From positions 2,926,775 through 2,990,774 of the forward strand of contig OZ014418.1 of NCBI GenBank assembly GCA_963965975.1: a DNA stretch of 64,000 bases, read 5' to 3'. Numbering within the stretch: position 1 is the first letter of the stretch; every line of letters starts with the position of its first letter. Shown here in pieces: positions 1 to 10,984 of this stretch. The notes under the pieces are model-generated. The model ran no database searches. It worked only from the letters and a program-made list of their open reading frames with translations, and had not been told where the DNA came from. The translations under genes were made by a program, and so were the position numbers. The stretch is from Xestospongia bergquistia (Eukaryota; Porifera; Demospongiae; Haplosclerida; Petrosiidae).

Positions 1-33
1 CTATAAACTTACCCAAACATTCAGGTCTTTTTT
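1..33 (-). mobile_element. 5' tip of a Penelope-like element
   Basis: The first about 30 bases match, with a few differences, the outer 5' end of the complete Penelope-like element further right (32211-32243), in the same orientation. The body of this second copy would lie left of the window, coded on the minus strand. Confidence 0.6.
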
Positions 34-429
34 TAAAATTAATATTCACCTTTTAATTTATCATCCCCATTACCCTACTTCAAATCTATTGTACATAACC
101 AACTTACATATAGGGTATTTCTTATGTTTCAAGATGTGTGTTTTGTACTAGTTTGTGTTATTACACTCATTCTTTTCTCTGTTTGACATAAACTATCAAA
201 AAGTAAAAAAAAAAACTGTGATCATGAGAATTATTATTGAAGGACTATTGCTGACAATCAGTTAAGTGAATAAATATACTGCATGAATTATATAAAAAAA
301 TAAACTTCCAGTCAGCATTTAGTATAGAAAGGAAAGATCAAGTGTTGCATATTTACAACCCTAAATTTTTGCCTCAAATAAGATGACATTGTGATCTTAT
401 TTGAAAGGACAACTGATGTGTTAGTAGTA
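34..429. other. AT-rich stretch without a gene
   Basis: No open frame, repeat or recognisable domain was seen here. Confidence 0.5.
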
Positions 430-995
430 GTGTTGTTCCAGTTCTTAGGTACTGGAACTAAAAGTAATTTTAGTACCATCATTTTAATTTTAGTTCTAAT
501 TCTAGAACTAGAACTAGTACTAGAACTAAAATAATTTTTATCTCGGTACTGGAATTAGAACTGGAACTAAAAATATTTTTTAGGTAATACTGGAACTAAA
601 ACTGGAACTAAAATTTGAGTTTCTTCACTGTTTTCCATAAGTGGAGAAGCATCAAAAGGATGAAGAAATAGATTGATTAACTACAATTTGGAACACGAAA
701 CACTGCTAAGAAAAAAATAAAAGTACTTATAACTTGTTTCATAGAAATTGTGATTGGTTATAAATTAATATACGATAAACTTTTGAAACCGCACGACATG
801 GAACTATGAATTAAGCGGAAAATTTCCAGAACTAAAACTGGAACTAAAATAGTGAAACAGAAAGTTCCAGAACTGGAAGTAGAACTATAAAAAAAGAACA
901 ATTTGGTTCTAGAACTAGAACTGGAACTATAATGATAAACTTAAGGTTCCAGAACTGGAACTGGAACTATAATTTGACATGAGAACTGGAACAAC
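430..995. repeat. degenerate GGAACTA/TTCTAGAACT minisatellite
   Basis: The stretch is built of variants of a 6-12 base word such as CTGGAACTA and its complement TAGTTCCAG, in changing order, so both strands carry it and it could fold on itself. Copies are dense at 430-610 and again at 825-990, with a less repetitive insert between. It has no coding potential. Confidence 0.75.
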
Positions 996-1605
996 TCTAG
1001 TTAGTAGACAGAGAATTGGTCATGACAAAGAGCATAAAGTGAAACTCATCAAAAGTTAACATGTCCATATATATAGAAAGAAATATGAGTAAGTGTGTGC
1101 CTCACAGCATACTTCACATCCATACATGTACTTGTCACCACTGCCTTCTTATATAAGCAGTGAGTACAGCACTGTCAAAGGCATTATGGCAGTTGAAATT
1201 GTTCTGTGCATTACTATTGGCTTACAAAGTCAATTTTGAAGTCATACATATAAATTTTGTACTAACTGTGTATTCAGGCATAATTGTTTAATGCGTGTTT
1301 ACTGTATGGAGTTATAATCATTGTTTTAATGGTTGACTTTTCCAAGAGGTGTAACTTTACAGTCTGACGCAGGTACCAACATAACTACTATATATCCTAT
1401 CTTATCATTCATGTATATTACTGATCTGTCACTGATCCTTTTGCATTCTATCCACCTAGCCATTTGTGCATCCATAGTATACGACACGTGTTTCATGCAC
1501 ATGTGCAGTACTACACAATGGCAGAAGGAAAGACCGTACTAAGTATTCTTAAATTGTTGGGTTTACCATTTCACAATGACTGCCCTCCTATAAAAGCTAT
1601 ACTAG
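996..1605. other. sequence without a recognised gene
   Basis: There is a short open frame (69 codons, 1333-1542) without family features, which I do not count as a gene. This is the left flank of the Gypsy insertion. Confidence 0.4.
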
Positions 1606-1610
1606 GGCCC
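1606..1610. repeat. target-site duplication, left (GGCCC)
   Basis: It is identical to 6046-6050 and directly abuts both outer LTR ends. Confidence 0.9.
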
Positions 1611-1855
1611 TGTAATGTCCTGATCACTTTATTAACTGACTAGAATTTATTATCATGAACAACTAAGAAAGTGAACAACTTAAATACAAGTAGAGCAAAT
1701 GAGAACTAATTTACACATGAACAAAAGCTACACAAGAAAGGAACAATGTAACAATGACCTAGCATAAAAGATATTAACACGAAGTAATTAACACAAACCA
1801 TAATTGTATAATCCTAAATTTACACTAATTAACACACTTAGGTTAGTTCACAACA
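1611..1855 (-). repeat. 3' LTR of the Gypsy element
   Basis: 245 bases, TGTAATGTCC...TTCACAACA on the plus strand. It differs from the other LTR at two places (near 1674 and 1728), about 99.2% identity. Confidence 0.95.
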
Positions 1856-1866
1856 TTCCTCCATCC

Positions 1867-4800
1867 TTAGCCAATACCAGGTATGAATCTTTTGGGTGAA
1901 TGACGAATCCGAGTTGAACGACGAAGTTCAACTGGCGGTGTTACTGTAGGTACTTCTTGAGTTTCGGTTAGATCTGATTCAGGAGAAGGGTCAATGGGTA
2001 AATCATCTTGTATATCACTAGGTGAATCACATGAACGAATTCTTATATGATCAAAGTGTCTTCTGGTAATACGACCATCATTCAATTTAATCACAGCAGT
2101 TAGTGAACCTTCAAATCCAGTAATAAAACCAGGTATCCATCTACGATGATGAATAAAATCTTTAACAAAAACTTGGTCATGTAACTTAAACGTACGATCC
2201 TTAGTTTTCTTATCATGTTGTTTCTTTTGTGTCATTTGTTTGTCCAATACCCGAGAAGATGTGTCAGGTTGTAACAAGTCTAGATGACATCTGAGCTTTC
2301 TACCCATTAAAGTTCAGCTGGTGATACACCAGTGGTAGAGTGGGGAGTTATCCTGTAATGATACAATAGTCGAGCAAGTCTTGTTTCAATATCTCCATTT
2401 GTAATCTTTTTCAATCCTTCTTTCAGAATTTGTACTCCCTGTTCAGCTAAACCATTGCTGAATGGGTGATACGGTGCAGATCTTAAATGTTGTATACCAT
2501 TCTTCTTCAAGAATTCTTGGAACTCGCCACTCGTGAAGGCTGTTCCATTGTCTGAGACAACTACTTCTGGTAGTCCATGAGTAGCAAACATAGTCCTAAG
2601 AACTCTGATGGTATTAATGGATGAAGTTGACGGTACAACAACTACCTCTAACCATTTTGAATGTGCATCAATAACAACTAAAAATATTTTACCTTGAAAT
2701 GGTCCCGCATGGTCAATATGGATACGAGCCCAAGGTCTTTTTGGCCATTCCCAAGGATGCATTGGAACTGCTGCTAGAGATTTTTGATTACTCTGACATT
2801 GTTGACAGCTCTTCACCTTCTTTTCAATTTACTTGTCAATTCCTGGCCACCAAACAGTGCTTCTTGCCAGACTCTTCATCCTGACAATACCAGGATGAGT
2901 TTCGTGTAATTGATCAAGCAACTTCTCTCTTCCTACTTTTGGAATTACTACTCGGCAACCCAAAAGTATGCAACCATCTTGGACACTTAACTCCTCTTTT
3001 CGTTGGGAGAATGGACGTAAATCTTCAGCACTCGTTTTAGTCCACCCCTTGAGTGTACAATTTCGTACGCGAGCTAATATAGGGTCTTTATCCGTCCAAG
3101 ACTTGATTTTTGTGCTCGTTATGGGTGACGATTGTAAGGTTTCCATGAGCAGTATCAATTCACCAGGGATAGGAACATCTGCAATAGTTTCTGGTAAGGG
3201 AAGTCTGCTAAGTAGGTCAGCGTTTGCGTTTGAATTTCCTGATTTATAGACGATGTTATATTCATAGGCGCTCAAAGCCAGTGCCCAACGTTGAATTCTT
3301 GCTGACGCTAAAGATGGAATGAGACGATTTTCATTAAATAGATGCTGGAGTGGCTTGTGATCCGAACAAATGGTAAAATGTCGACCAAACAAATAGTGGT
3401 GAAACTTCTTCACTCCAAATATAATTGCTAATGCTTCTTTATCAAGCTGAGAATACCTCTTCTCAGCTGGAGCGAGAGAACGTGATGCAAATGCTACTGG
3501 CTTTTCCGATCCATCCTCCATGATATCAGACAGCACAGCTCCTATTCCATAAGGAGAGGCATCGCATGAGAGCATTAACTTTTTCTTAAGATCATAATGG
3601 ACCAACAACTTTGGAGAAGTTAATATTTCTTTAATATCTGAGAAGGCTTTCTTCTGATCTGTTCCCCAAACCCATTTCTTATTCTTTTGTAACAGAGTGT
3701 AAAGTGGTGCTAACAAGGTAGATAATTGGTGAAGGAATTTTCCATAATAATTCACCAGACCGAGAAATGAACGTAATTGTGCCACATTATGAGGAGCAGG
3801 AGTTTTTAAAATAGCTTGAATTTTAATTTCAGCTGGGTGTAGTCCATTAGCTGTTATAACATGCCCCAGGTATTCAACCTTTGAGAGCATAAAGGCACAT
3901 TTGTCTCGCTTCAGACACATCCCCTCTGCCTTTAGTCGACTCAACACTTTGTCCAACGTTTGCAAGTGCTCTTCTTCAGACACACCTGTAATGAGAATGT
4001 CATCAATATAGACAGCAACGTTCTTGACACCTCTCAAAATGCCTTCTATTGTTCGTTGAAAGATTGCTGGTGCTGAGTGGACTCCAAAGGGAAGGCGAGT
4101 GTATTGATATAATCCTTTGTGAGTATTGATGGTTAAGTACTGCTTGGAGTCAGGTTCTAGAGCGATCTGTTGGTATGCATGTGCAAGGTCAAGTTTTGTA
4201 AACTTTTTCCCTCCAGCCAGTTGAGAGAAGAGATCATCAACCTTGGGAAGTGGGTAAGTATCTAACTTAGCGGCTTGGTTTACGGTGAACTTGTAGTCAC
4301 CACAAATTCTGACAGTTCCATCCCGTTTGATGACTGGGACAACAGGTGCAGCCCATTCTGAAAATTCTACGGGCTCTATGATGCCAGCTTTCTCCAGTCT
4401 TTCTAGTTCTTGTTCCATTTTACCTTGTAGAGCATATGGAATTGGTCTTGGTCTGAAGTATTTGCGTTGACTTTGTGGGTCAACATGTAGTTTTGCTTGT
4501 GTGCTTTGTACTAGACCTAGTTCATCCTTGAACAGCACGTTGTGACGATTTCGAACATCCTCTAATTTCAAGGCTTTAGGTTGTAAATAATTTAAGTGCA
4601 GTTTTTCCCAGTTGAGTTTTATCTTGAGTAACCAATCTCTTCCAAGGAGACTTGGTCCAGATCCTTTCACAACTGTAAGCTGCAAAGAGTGACATTGTTT
4701 TTCATATTTAACTGTGACATTTATAACCCCCTTTATAGATAATTGTTCACCTGTATAAGTTTTCAGATTGGTACTGGATGGTACAGTAGGCGGTGCTTGG

Positions 4801-5063
4801 CCTTTTTCCCAGTACTTGCGATATGTAGACTCGCTGATTATTGAAACCGAGGCTCCAGTGTCTACTTCCATGGTGATTTCCACACCGTTAACATTCACGG
4901 TCACCTGAATGGGTTTTACACGATTGGTATTGATGTTAAACAATGTATACGTTGATTCGTTGGGGGAGTGGTCAGCTTCCGAGTCAGTGATTTGATGCGC
5001 TCGTTTCGGCGTATCTCTCAGGTTTTTCCTACGCGTAGTGTGAGTACTTTTATGAGTGTCCTT
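1867..5063 (-). pseudogene. pol: Gypsy pol: protease, RT, RNase H, integrase
   Basis: The frame is open from 5063 and overlaps the gag end by 46 bases in the -1 frame. Residues counted from 4943 show an aspartic protease DTG at 28-30. The RT core has LDLAHAY at 251-257 and YIDD at 312-315. RNase H acidic residues are D461, E503 and D528. The HHCC start of integrase (HETHPG...) runs into an in-frame TAA at 2829-2831. The same frame then continues with CQQC and the integrase core D, D(35)E (HIDHAG, VSDNGTAF, GLAEQG). At about 2307-2310 one base is missing and the frame shifts, ending in the DNA-binding C-terminal part and a TAA at 1867, right beside the purine tract. As read, it cannot make functional integrase. 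Confidence 0.93.
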
Positions 5064-5777
5064 TTAGAACGACAGGCCCTTGCAATGTGCCCTGTTTTCT
5101 TACTGAATGAACAGGCAACGTCTTTGAATCTGCAAACAGCTGGGGAATGGGCCCCTAGATACCGATAGCATTCGATGCTAACAGCACGATCTCTTGAGAA
5201 ATTAGGATCTCGTCGTCCTTTCAGTGAGTTAACCTGAGATGAGTCCGGCCTTAGTAGATCTTTGGCACTTCGTTCAGCCGATTCGTGGGCTTGTGCAATT
5301 GTAAATGCTTTGTCAAACGTTAGAGGTGGTGGTTTTGCCAACAGTAGACGTTGCAGGCGATCATCATTACATCCACAGATAAGGCGATCTCTAAGCATAT
5401 CGTTGAGTGTGTCACCAAACTGGCAATGTTCCGAAAGTTCTCGAAGGTGAGCAACGAATTTGGCGATAGATTCTCCCTCCTTACGCGTACGGGAGTGAAA
5501 GGCGAATCGTTGAACTGTAACAGACGGCGGCGGCTGATGGTGTTCCTGTACTAACTTCACCAGCTCGTCGGAGGTCTTCTCTGACGGTTTCTGTGGAGAT
5601 ACTAAGTTACGAATTAGTTGGTACGTCGATGCACCAAAAAACACTTAAGAGGATAGCTCTTTTCTTTTCCTGAGCTTGTACATCGTTTGCCAGGAAATAT
5701 TGCTCAAGTCTCTCTGCATAAGATAACCAGGTCTCTTTGCCCGGAGCAAATTCTCCCACAGAACCATGAGCTGCCAT
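5018..5777 (-). pseudogene. gag: Gypsy gag with frameshift and altered zinc knuckles
   Basis: The natural ATG is at 5777, and the first about 45 codons run into a six-base A run (plus strand 5636-5641). One base too many there shifts the frame, and the remainder is open from 5644 to a TGA at 5018. The capsid-like middle is followed by two CCHC-type knuckles. In the 208-residue open frame these are C159/H166/C171 and C178/H186/C191. Both lack their second cysteine (Tyr162 and Ser181 in its place). Each change needs one base, so nucleic-acid binding would be impaired even if the frame were intact. The tail overlaps pol, which lies in the -1 frame. No perfect slippery heptamer was seen. Confidence 0.85.
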
Positions 5778-5780
5778 CGA

Positions 5781-5800
5781 AGTTTACCCACGTCGCCAAT
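5781..5800 (-). promoter_or_regulatory. primer-binding site
   Basis: The minus strand reads ATTGGCGACGTGGG just inside the 5' LTR. The TGGCGAC start is typical of Ty3/Gypsy primer sites. I do not assign the tRNA. Confidence 0.7.
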
Positions 5801-6045
5801 TGTAATGTCCTGATCACTTTATTAACTGACTAGAATTTATTATCATGAACAACTAAGAAAGTGAGCAACTTAAATACAAGTAGAGCAAATGAGAACTAAT
5901 TTACACATGAACAAAAGTTACACAAGAAAGGAACAATGTAACAATGACCTAGCATAAAAGATATTAACACGAAGTAATTAACACAAACCATAATTGTATA
6001 ATCCTAAATTTACACTAATTAACACACTTAGGTTAGTTCACAACA
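5801..6045 (-). repeat. 5' LTR of the Gypsy element
   Basis: 245 bases, partner of 1611-1855, followed on the right by the target duplication GGCCC (6046-6050). Confidence 0.95.
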
Positions 6046-6050
6046 GGCCC

Positions 6051-6531
6051 TCTTTGTAAAGTAGTATCAGGGGATAAAATGAGCTTATATATATATTGTG
6101 TTGACTAAATTGAGTGGTATTTGTTAAATTTAATTACATAAAGCTGCTATTCTAACTTTACTCGGGTATAATAATAATCAGAGTTCTAAAAATTCGAAAA
6201 TTCTAACTGATTGTAAAGTATAGCTAGCATTGGCAGTAGTTTAGAGTTTAAATTCATAAATTTCAACATATAAATATTGCATGTATTAAAACTTGCCAGA
6301 CTATTTCAGTTTAACATCACACAAATTTTTCCATCTTAGTGAAGTTTGCCAATGTTATCACTTGTTACATCACCTAAAATAAAAAAAAACTAATCAATGA
6401 TTATTATTGAGAAATCTATCTGGCAAAAATGTTTAAAATGTAATGTTTCCATGTTAGGTCTGTTCACAATTTGCTTGTAATAACAATAATAAAATAATTT
6501 GTTATTAACACCTTCATATTTTCATTCACAG
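6051..6531. other. flank with splice acceptor, no gene seen
   Basis: AT-rich DNA ending in a pyrimidine-rich TTTCATTCACAG, which looks like the 3' splice site of the following PARP-like exon. Confidence 0.5.
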
Positions 6532-7741
6532 ACAAAAACTGAAACCATTTGCATACCACCCAAAGCGGTTAGTCATATGCTGAAGACCAAAAATGATCTA
6601 GAAACACGCCACTTGGTTAGAATATTTGTGAACAAATATGAATCAAGTGTTTCAATTCATGGACTTCAAAATAATATAACAATGTGTCGCCAAGCAGTAG
6701 AGGAGTCCCTTTATATTATAAAGAAATTCAACATTGCTCGTTATAAGGCACTTTATCTTCAGACAAAATGGTCGAATAAAATTAAAGAATATCGAAAGAG
6801 ATGCGAAAAAATTTCAATGCCACCACCTAGTCAATCGGATAATTATCTCTGAATTGTTTTATTCTTGTGAAAGGTAAATCTTCTGATGTATAGAGTCAGT
6901 TTGTAATGACATAGAAAAACTTTTTGATAATTTTTCATTGGAAGAATTTGTGATTACTTGTCCTCAGTTCTTGTGGAGACAGAAGTGGGCTCGTGTGAAG
7001 GAGAAGTTAGAGGAGAGTCGCAATGTTATCATACAGTACAACCAATTTGATTATGATGCATCCATAGCAATATTTGGGGCAAAAAAAGATGTCACTGTGC
7101 TAGAAAAAATATTGACAAACAACTCATATCAAACAAACCATCACTTTGAGAAAGTCTAAAAAATTTACTGAACTTTTTATGGTTACACATGGCTCAGTTG
7201 AATATACCCATATTGTCAGTAAATTTATCCTCACCATGACGAATGCTACCATTTTGACAGTACAGCGAATACAAAATCAATTCCTTTGTGAGAAATTCAT
7301 ACACCATAAAAGTATGATTGAACTAAAAAATGGCTTAGAGGCAAATGAAATGAAGTTATTCCATGGAGCTAGTGACACTTTTCCGGAACTAATTTATGAC
7401 TCTGAAGAAGGGTTTCATATGCGATTCAGTCAATGTGGTTGGTGGGGTTATGCAAATTACTTTGCAGTTGACGCAAAATACTCAGATTCTTATGCCCATT
7501 GACTCCCAATGGCCATAGGCAAATGTTTATAGCGAATGTACTGACTGGCTCAACATGTATGTGGACACCAAATAGTTCACTAAGAATCCCACCATTAAAG
7601 ACAATGGAGGCATCATCTGATATTGATTTTAAAGATCTCCGTCACGATTCCGTAAGTGGAGTAATTGGAGATAACATTGTTTACATGACTTATGACAATT
7701 TAAAGGCTTATCCAGCTCATCTTATTACTTTTTGTGTATAA
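6532..7741 (+). pseudogene. PARP14-like mono-ADP-ribosyltransferase, broken 3' part
   Basis: Open segments in changing frames (6532-6852, 6884-7159, 7152-7502, 7499-7741) read as the end of a PARP14-type protein. A KH-like stretch (VSIHGLQNNITMCRQAVEE) comes first and then the ART catalytic fold. The fold has a RIQN helix, LFHGAS with the NAD-binding His, GWWGYANYFAVDAKYS with the Tyr, and a C-terminal strand NIVYMTYDNLKAYP. The third triad position is hydrophobic rather than Glu, which in this family goes with mono- rather than poly-ADP-ribosylation. Between the last two segments the frame slips by one base (CAT/TGA at 7497-7502). Upstream macro domains were not found. A missed intron cannot explain all the breaks. 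Confidence 0.75.
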
Positions 7742-7744
7742 TAT

Positions 7745-9960
7745 TATATTAAACATTAACAAAAATGATAGAATACATGAAAGAAATAGTATGATGGGTT
7801 GTCATGGATATGCTAATGGTTAGTAGATAAACATCAAATTTGAGAGAAGGAACAAGTCTGTATAGTTTGTTTCTATGGCAACTATAAATGTGCACTAACT
7901 GTCCAAGATCTGGGATCAATATATAACTCATCACTTATGTCATACGCTAATTGATTTAATTAGCAATAATTAGTGTAGACTAACATGACACGTGTCATTG
8001 CACATTCGCAATGTTACATCATTTACGTTAAGTTGTTGTTTTCGAAGCCTGAACAAGAGATTCTGTTGTTATGTCTCCTGTTGGAAGTCGCTGAGTGTGC
8101 TACTCTCATAAAAGACTATGTTGTCTCAGCTGTTGCTTTGTGGTAAGAATATTTACTTTTTAAATTGTTGATAATTCACAACACTGTCGTTTTTCTAGAC
8201 CAAACATGTTCTCGTTCTCCCCATTCAGTTTTCTTACAATGTATTCACAAGTTCAGGGAGGTCTGGTTTATGTAAGTGTATTATATACAAGTGTGCTTAC
8301 AATGTATCAATTACTTTCTACAATTGTATGCAAGTCTGAAGTTTTGCAGCTACTATTCCATACTGTTAGGATTTTTAGTAAGGAACTACTGAGTTTACAA
8401 GTCTAAATTGCATGGACAGCATTGAGGTTAACTTGTTAACCTCTGTGATAATTATATGAGTCTTTGCATGCTGTTTCACATGTGGCATAATAGTTTTGTG
8501 GTTTTATTTACTATGACTGTTTCTTTTGGTACCAATGAGTGTTCTAACACCTCTCAGTTGACACTTTTTAGGACAGTTTTAGATTGGTAACAGTTTATAC
8601 TTGCTGATTGGTTGGATACATTGTTGTTTCAGCTGTCAAATTATTACATGAGCACTTTTCTCTTTTTAGAAGTCTCCTGTTAGGATTGACCACTCAGAAC
8701 TCCTGTGTTAGAATTGTACACTTAATGATTCTTAGAGTTCAGAGCTCTCGTGCAAGAGTTAAGCATTGAAGCTGAAATGGATGTTCTCCTTTGGTCTTCT
8801 ACACTACCTGAGTAATAACAAATTTCTTGTGACCAGATTAATGTGGGCTATCATATACAATGTATTTAAAATTAATCACTTACTTCTTATGACTAGCTGT
8901 ATGCTTGTATTTGTGCTGTAGTTTAGAGTCTCTAGTGATTAAAATTACTAAATTTACAAGGTGTCAAGCCTAAGCACACACATAACTAATAAGTTTAGTT
9001 GACCTGTGTGAAAAATAAACATCCTGACATAAAAAAATTTCTTGCAGCATGTGTTAGTGGTACACAAGGCATGTTCAACACTTCTCACTTACCTCCCTTA
9101 GGACAATATTGCTGACTAACTTTTGACAGTTCTCTAGTAGATCTGCTGTCTTCTGGTAAGAGCAATAGTTGGCTATTCCATATGCCATCATCTTTCTAGA
9201 CAAACCCTTGTTCTTGTTCTCTCATTAGCTGTCGTGCAACATTACAATAAGTCTATTAACTGCTGGCTTAGGTGAGCTATTACATACAAATGCACTTAAA
9301 ATTAATCAATCAGTGTTGTAGGCTGACTACACATCCACAACGTACTTGTGATCTTATAGTTGAATAGAGTAGGTCAGTTTTGACTATCATCATATTCTTT
9401 TAAACAAGAACAATCAGATAACCTCTTGTCCAAGTCAATATTCTATGACTCAGATGGGCACTTCATAGCTCAAATTAAAAGTACTTGTCACACTTTGTTC
9501 TCTTTGTACTGGCAGAATAATGACAACTTGTTCAAACTTTTGGCCCTGTATGTATACATAGTTGTTGGTATCATTGCTACCTTGACATTGCAACAAATGT
9601 GGTGTGGGTGGCCGATTTGAGAGATAAGTACAGGTGTTTAATCCTTTTGCCTCTTCAAACTGTCTCACTCCACTGACAGCTGTGCATTGTTGACACGAGG
9701 ATGATAAAATGCGACAATATGATCAATGGGTACTTGAGATGGAACATTCTACCTTTATCCCACTGATTTTCTCAACTTCTGGAGGGATAGGCAAATGTGC
9801 AACATCAGTCTATAGCATCTCTTCTAAGTGACAAAAGTGAGAGATCCTATAATAAGACCATGGAACAGATTAACTGAAAACTGAATTTTGTTCTGTTGTG
9901 TTCCTCTATTCTCTACATAAGGGGCAGCAGTTTCTCCAAATTGAAGTCAATTAGTGAGTC
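7745..9960. other. long stretch without gene; diverged repeat fragments
   Basis: No convincing coding frame. Two diverged similar segments occur near 8190-8240 and 9185-9235 (TTTCTAGAC then TTCTCGTTCTC-like), and another pair near 8830-8890 and 9260-9310 (TACATACAA/ATTTAAAATTAATCA). The stretch therefore looks like an old tandem or inserted repeat. Confidence 0.4.
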
Positions 9961-9965
9961 TTTGA

Positions 9966-9995
9966 TAGTAGTAGTAGTAGTGGTAGTAGTAGTAG
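9966..9995 (+). repeat. GTA trinucleotide microsatellite
   Basis: About ten units of GTA, with one GTG interruption. Confidence 0.9.
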
Positions 9996-10254
9996 TTTGA
10001 AGTTCACTATTGTTTTCTATATTGTCCACAGAATGTCCAAATTAGTTCTTTTCACTAATTGTTGTTAGTTGTGTGAAAAATGTTTTTTTTCTTTATTATT
10101 ATTTGATACTGAAAGTACAAACACTTTCTCTCAAGCACCACTGAAACACATTGTAAATATTTTAGGAATTATATTGTATTTTTAGATCTGGAAAAAATTA
10201 TATTCCTAATCTTATCCTAATAAAAGGAAGTTCTGTAGAACTTTAACGTCTGAC

Positions 10255-10745
10255 ATTGATATAGTTAATGAATTACTGACTAACTTCTGTATATCTTGTT
10301 TCAATGATCAATTCTGCCTCATACCTGTAAAGCTATTATTGGGTGCAGAAATTTACCTTAGTCTAAATTCTTCTAAATCTAAGTATAATATTATGATGAT
10401 TTCACACAGACATTTCACTCAGTCTCTGCTTAAATAAACTGCCTTATAATTAGAAGACATCAGCAACATCAACTATCTGAATGTACTTTTAACTAATGAT
10501 CTTACTATACTCTATATTAATGCAATCTGTAACAAAAGTAGGAAAATACTTGGTTTCATCTTTCATAATTTTTATAAATATTGCTGACAAACACAATCTT
10601 AAAAGTCTACATATTTCTCATTTGGGACAACATTTATTTTACACTGTTCCTGTTTGAGACCCCTCTCTAGAAAAGGACATTGAGCTTTTGAATGAGTTCA
10701 GAAGTTTGCTTGTAAACGATGTACATCAAATAGGCACCTCAAGTT
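10255..10745 (+). mobile_element. LINE (CR1/Jockey-like) reverse-transcriptase C-terminal fragment
   Basis: Translation in shifting frames gives the end of a non-LTR reverse transcriptase: SKSKYNIMMISHR, NYLNVLLTNDL, INAICNKSRKILGFI and DPSLEKDIELLNE. These correspond to the thumb and connection region (YLGV...ND, K.LGFI.R.., P.LEY...VWDP...DI..LE). Stops and frameshifts interrupt it and no 5' region or tail was seen. The family assignment is from motif order only. Confidence 0.65.
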
Positions 10746-10984
10746 ATAGTTATAATAATATTTTATGTTTCTTAAATCATCAACTGTTGAAAGTAACGAA
10801 GTTATTCTTCAAAATTATTATATTATATAAACTTTGCCTATTATTTCCATAAATATCTTGTGCCAAAAGACTTAACATCTGTGCATCAGCCTTTTAAATC
10901 AAATTTTTATGACTGGAAAAAGTCAATGTAGTACATGATGAGGTTTAAAACAATATATGCTTGATAATTTAATCATTAGAATTA

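Larger units (their letters stand above)
1611..6045 (-). mobile_element. young Ty3/Gypsy LTR retrotransposon, nearly complete
   Basis: The element has two 245-base LTRs (TGT...ACA) differing at only two positions and a perfect 5-bp target duplication GGCCC at 1606-1610 and 6046-6050. A purine tract (1856-1868) lies next to the 3' LTR and a primer-binding site (TGGCGACGTGGG, minus strand) lies two bases inside the 5' LTR. The order gag, protease, reverse transcriptase, RNase H, integrase on the minus strand is the Ty3/Gypsy order. The near-identical LTRs mean a recent insertion, yet the frames are broken at three points: a gag frameshift, a stop in integrase and a frameshift in integrase. It may be recently dead, or partly an assembly artefact, because the two frameshifts are single-base changes in short runs. 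Confidence 0.95.

Noticed and set aside
2829-2831. St​op in Gypsy pol as a programmed read-through site
   Set aside because: It lies inside the integrase zinc-finger region, not at the gag-pol border, and no readthrough context was seen. A nonsense mutation is simpler.
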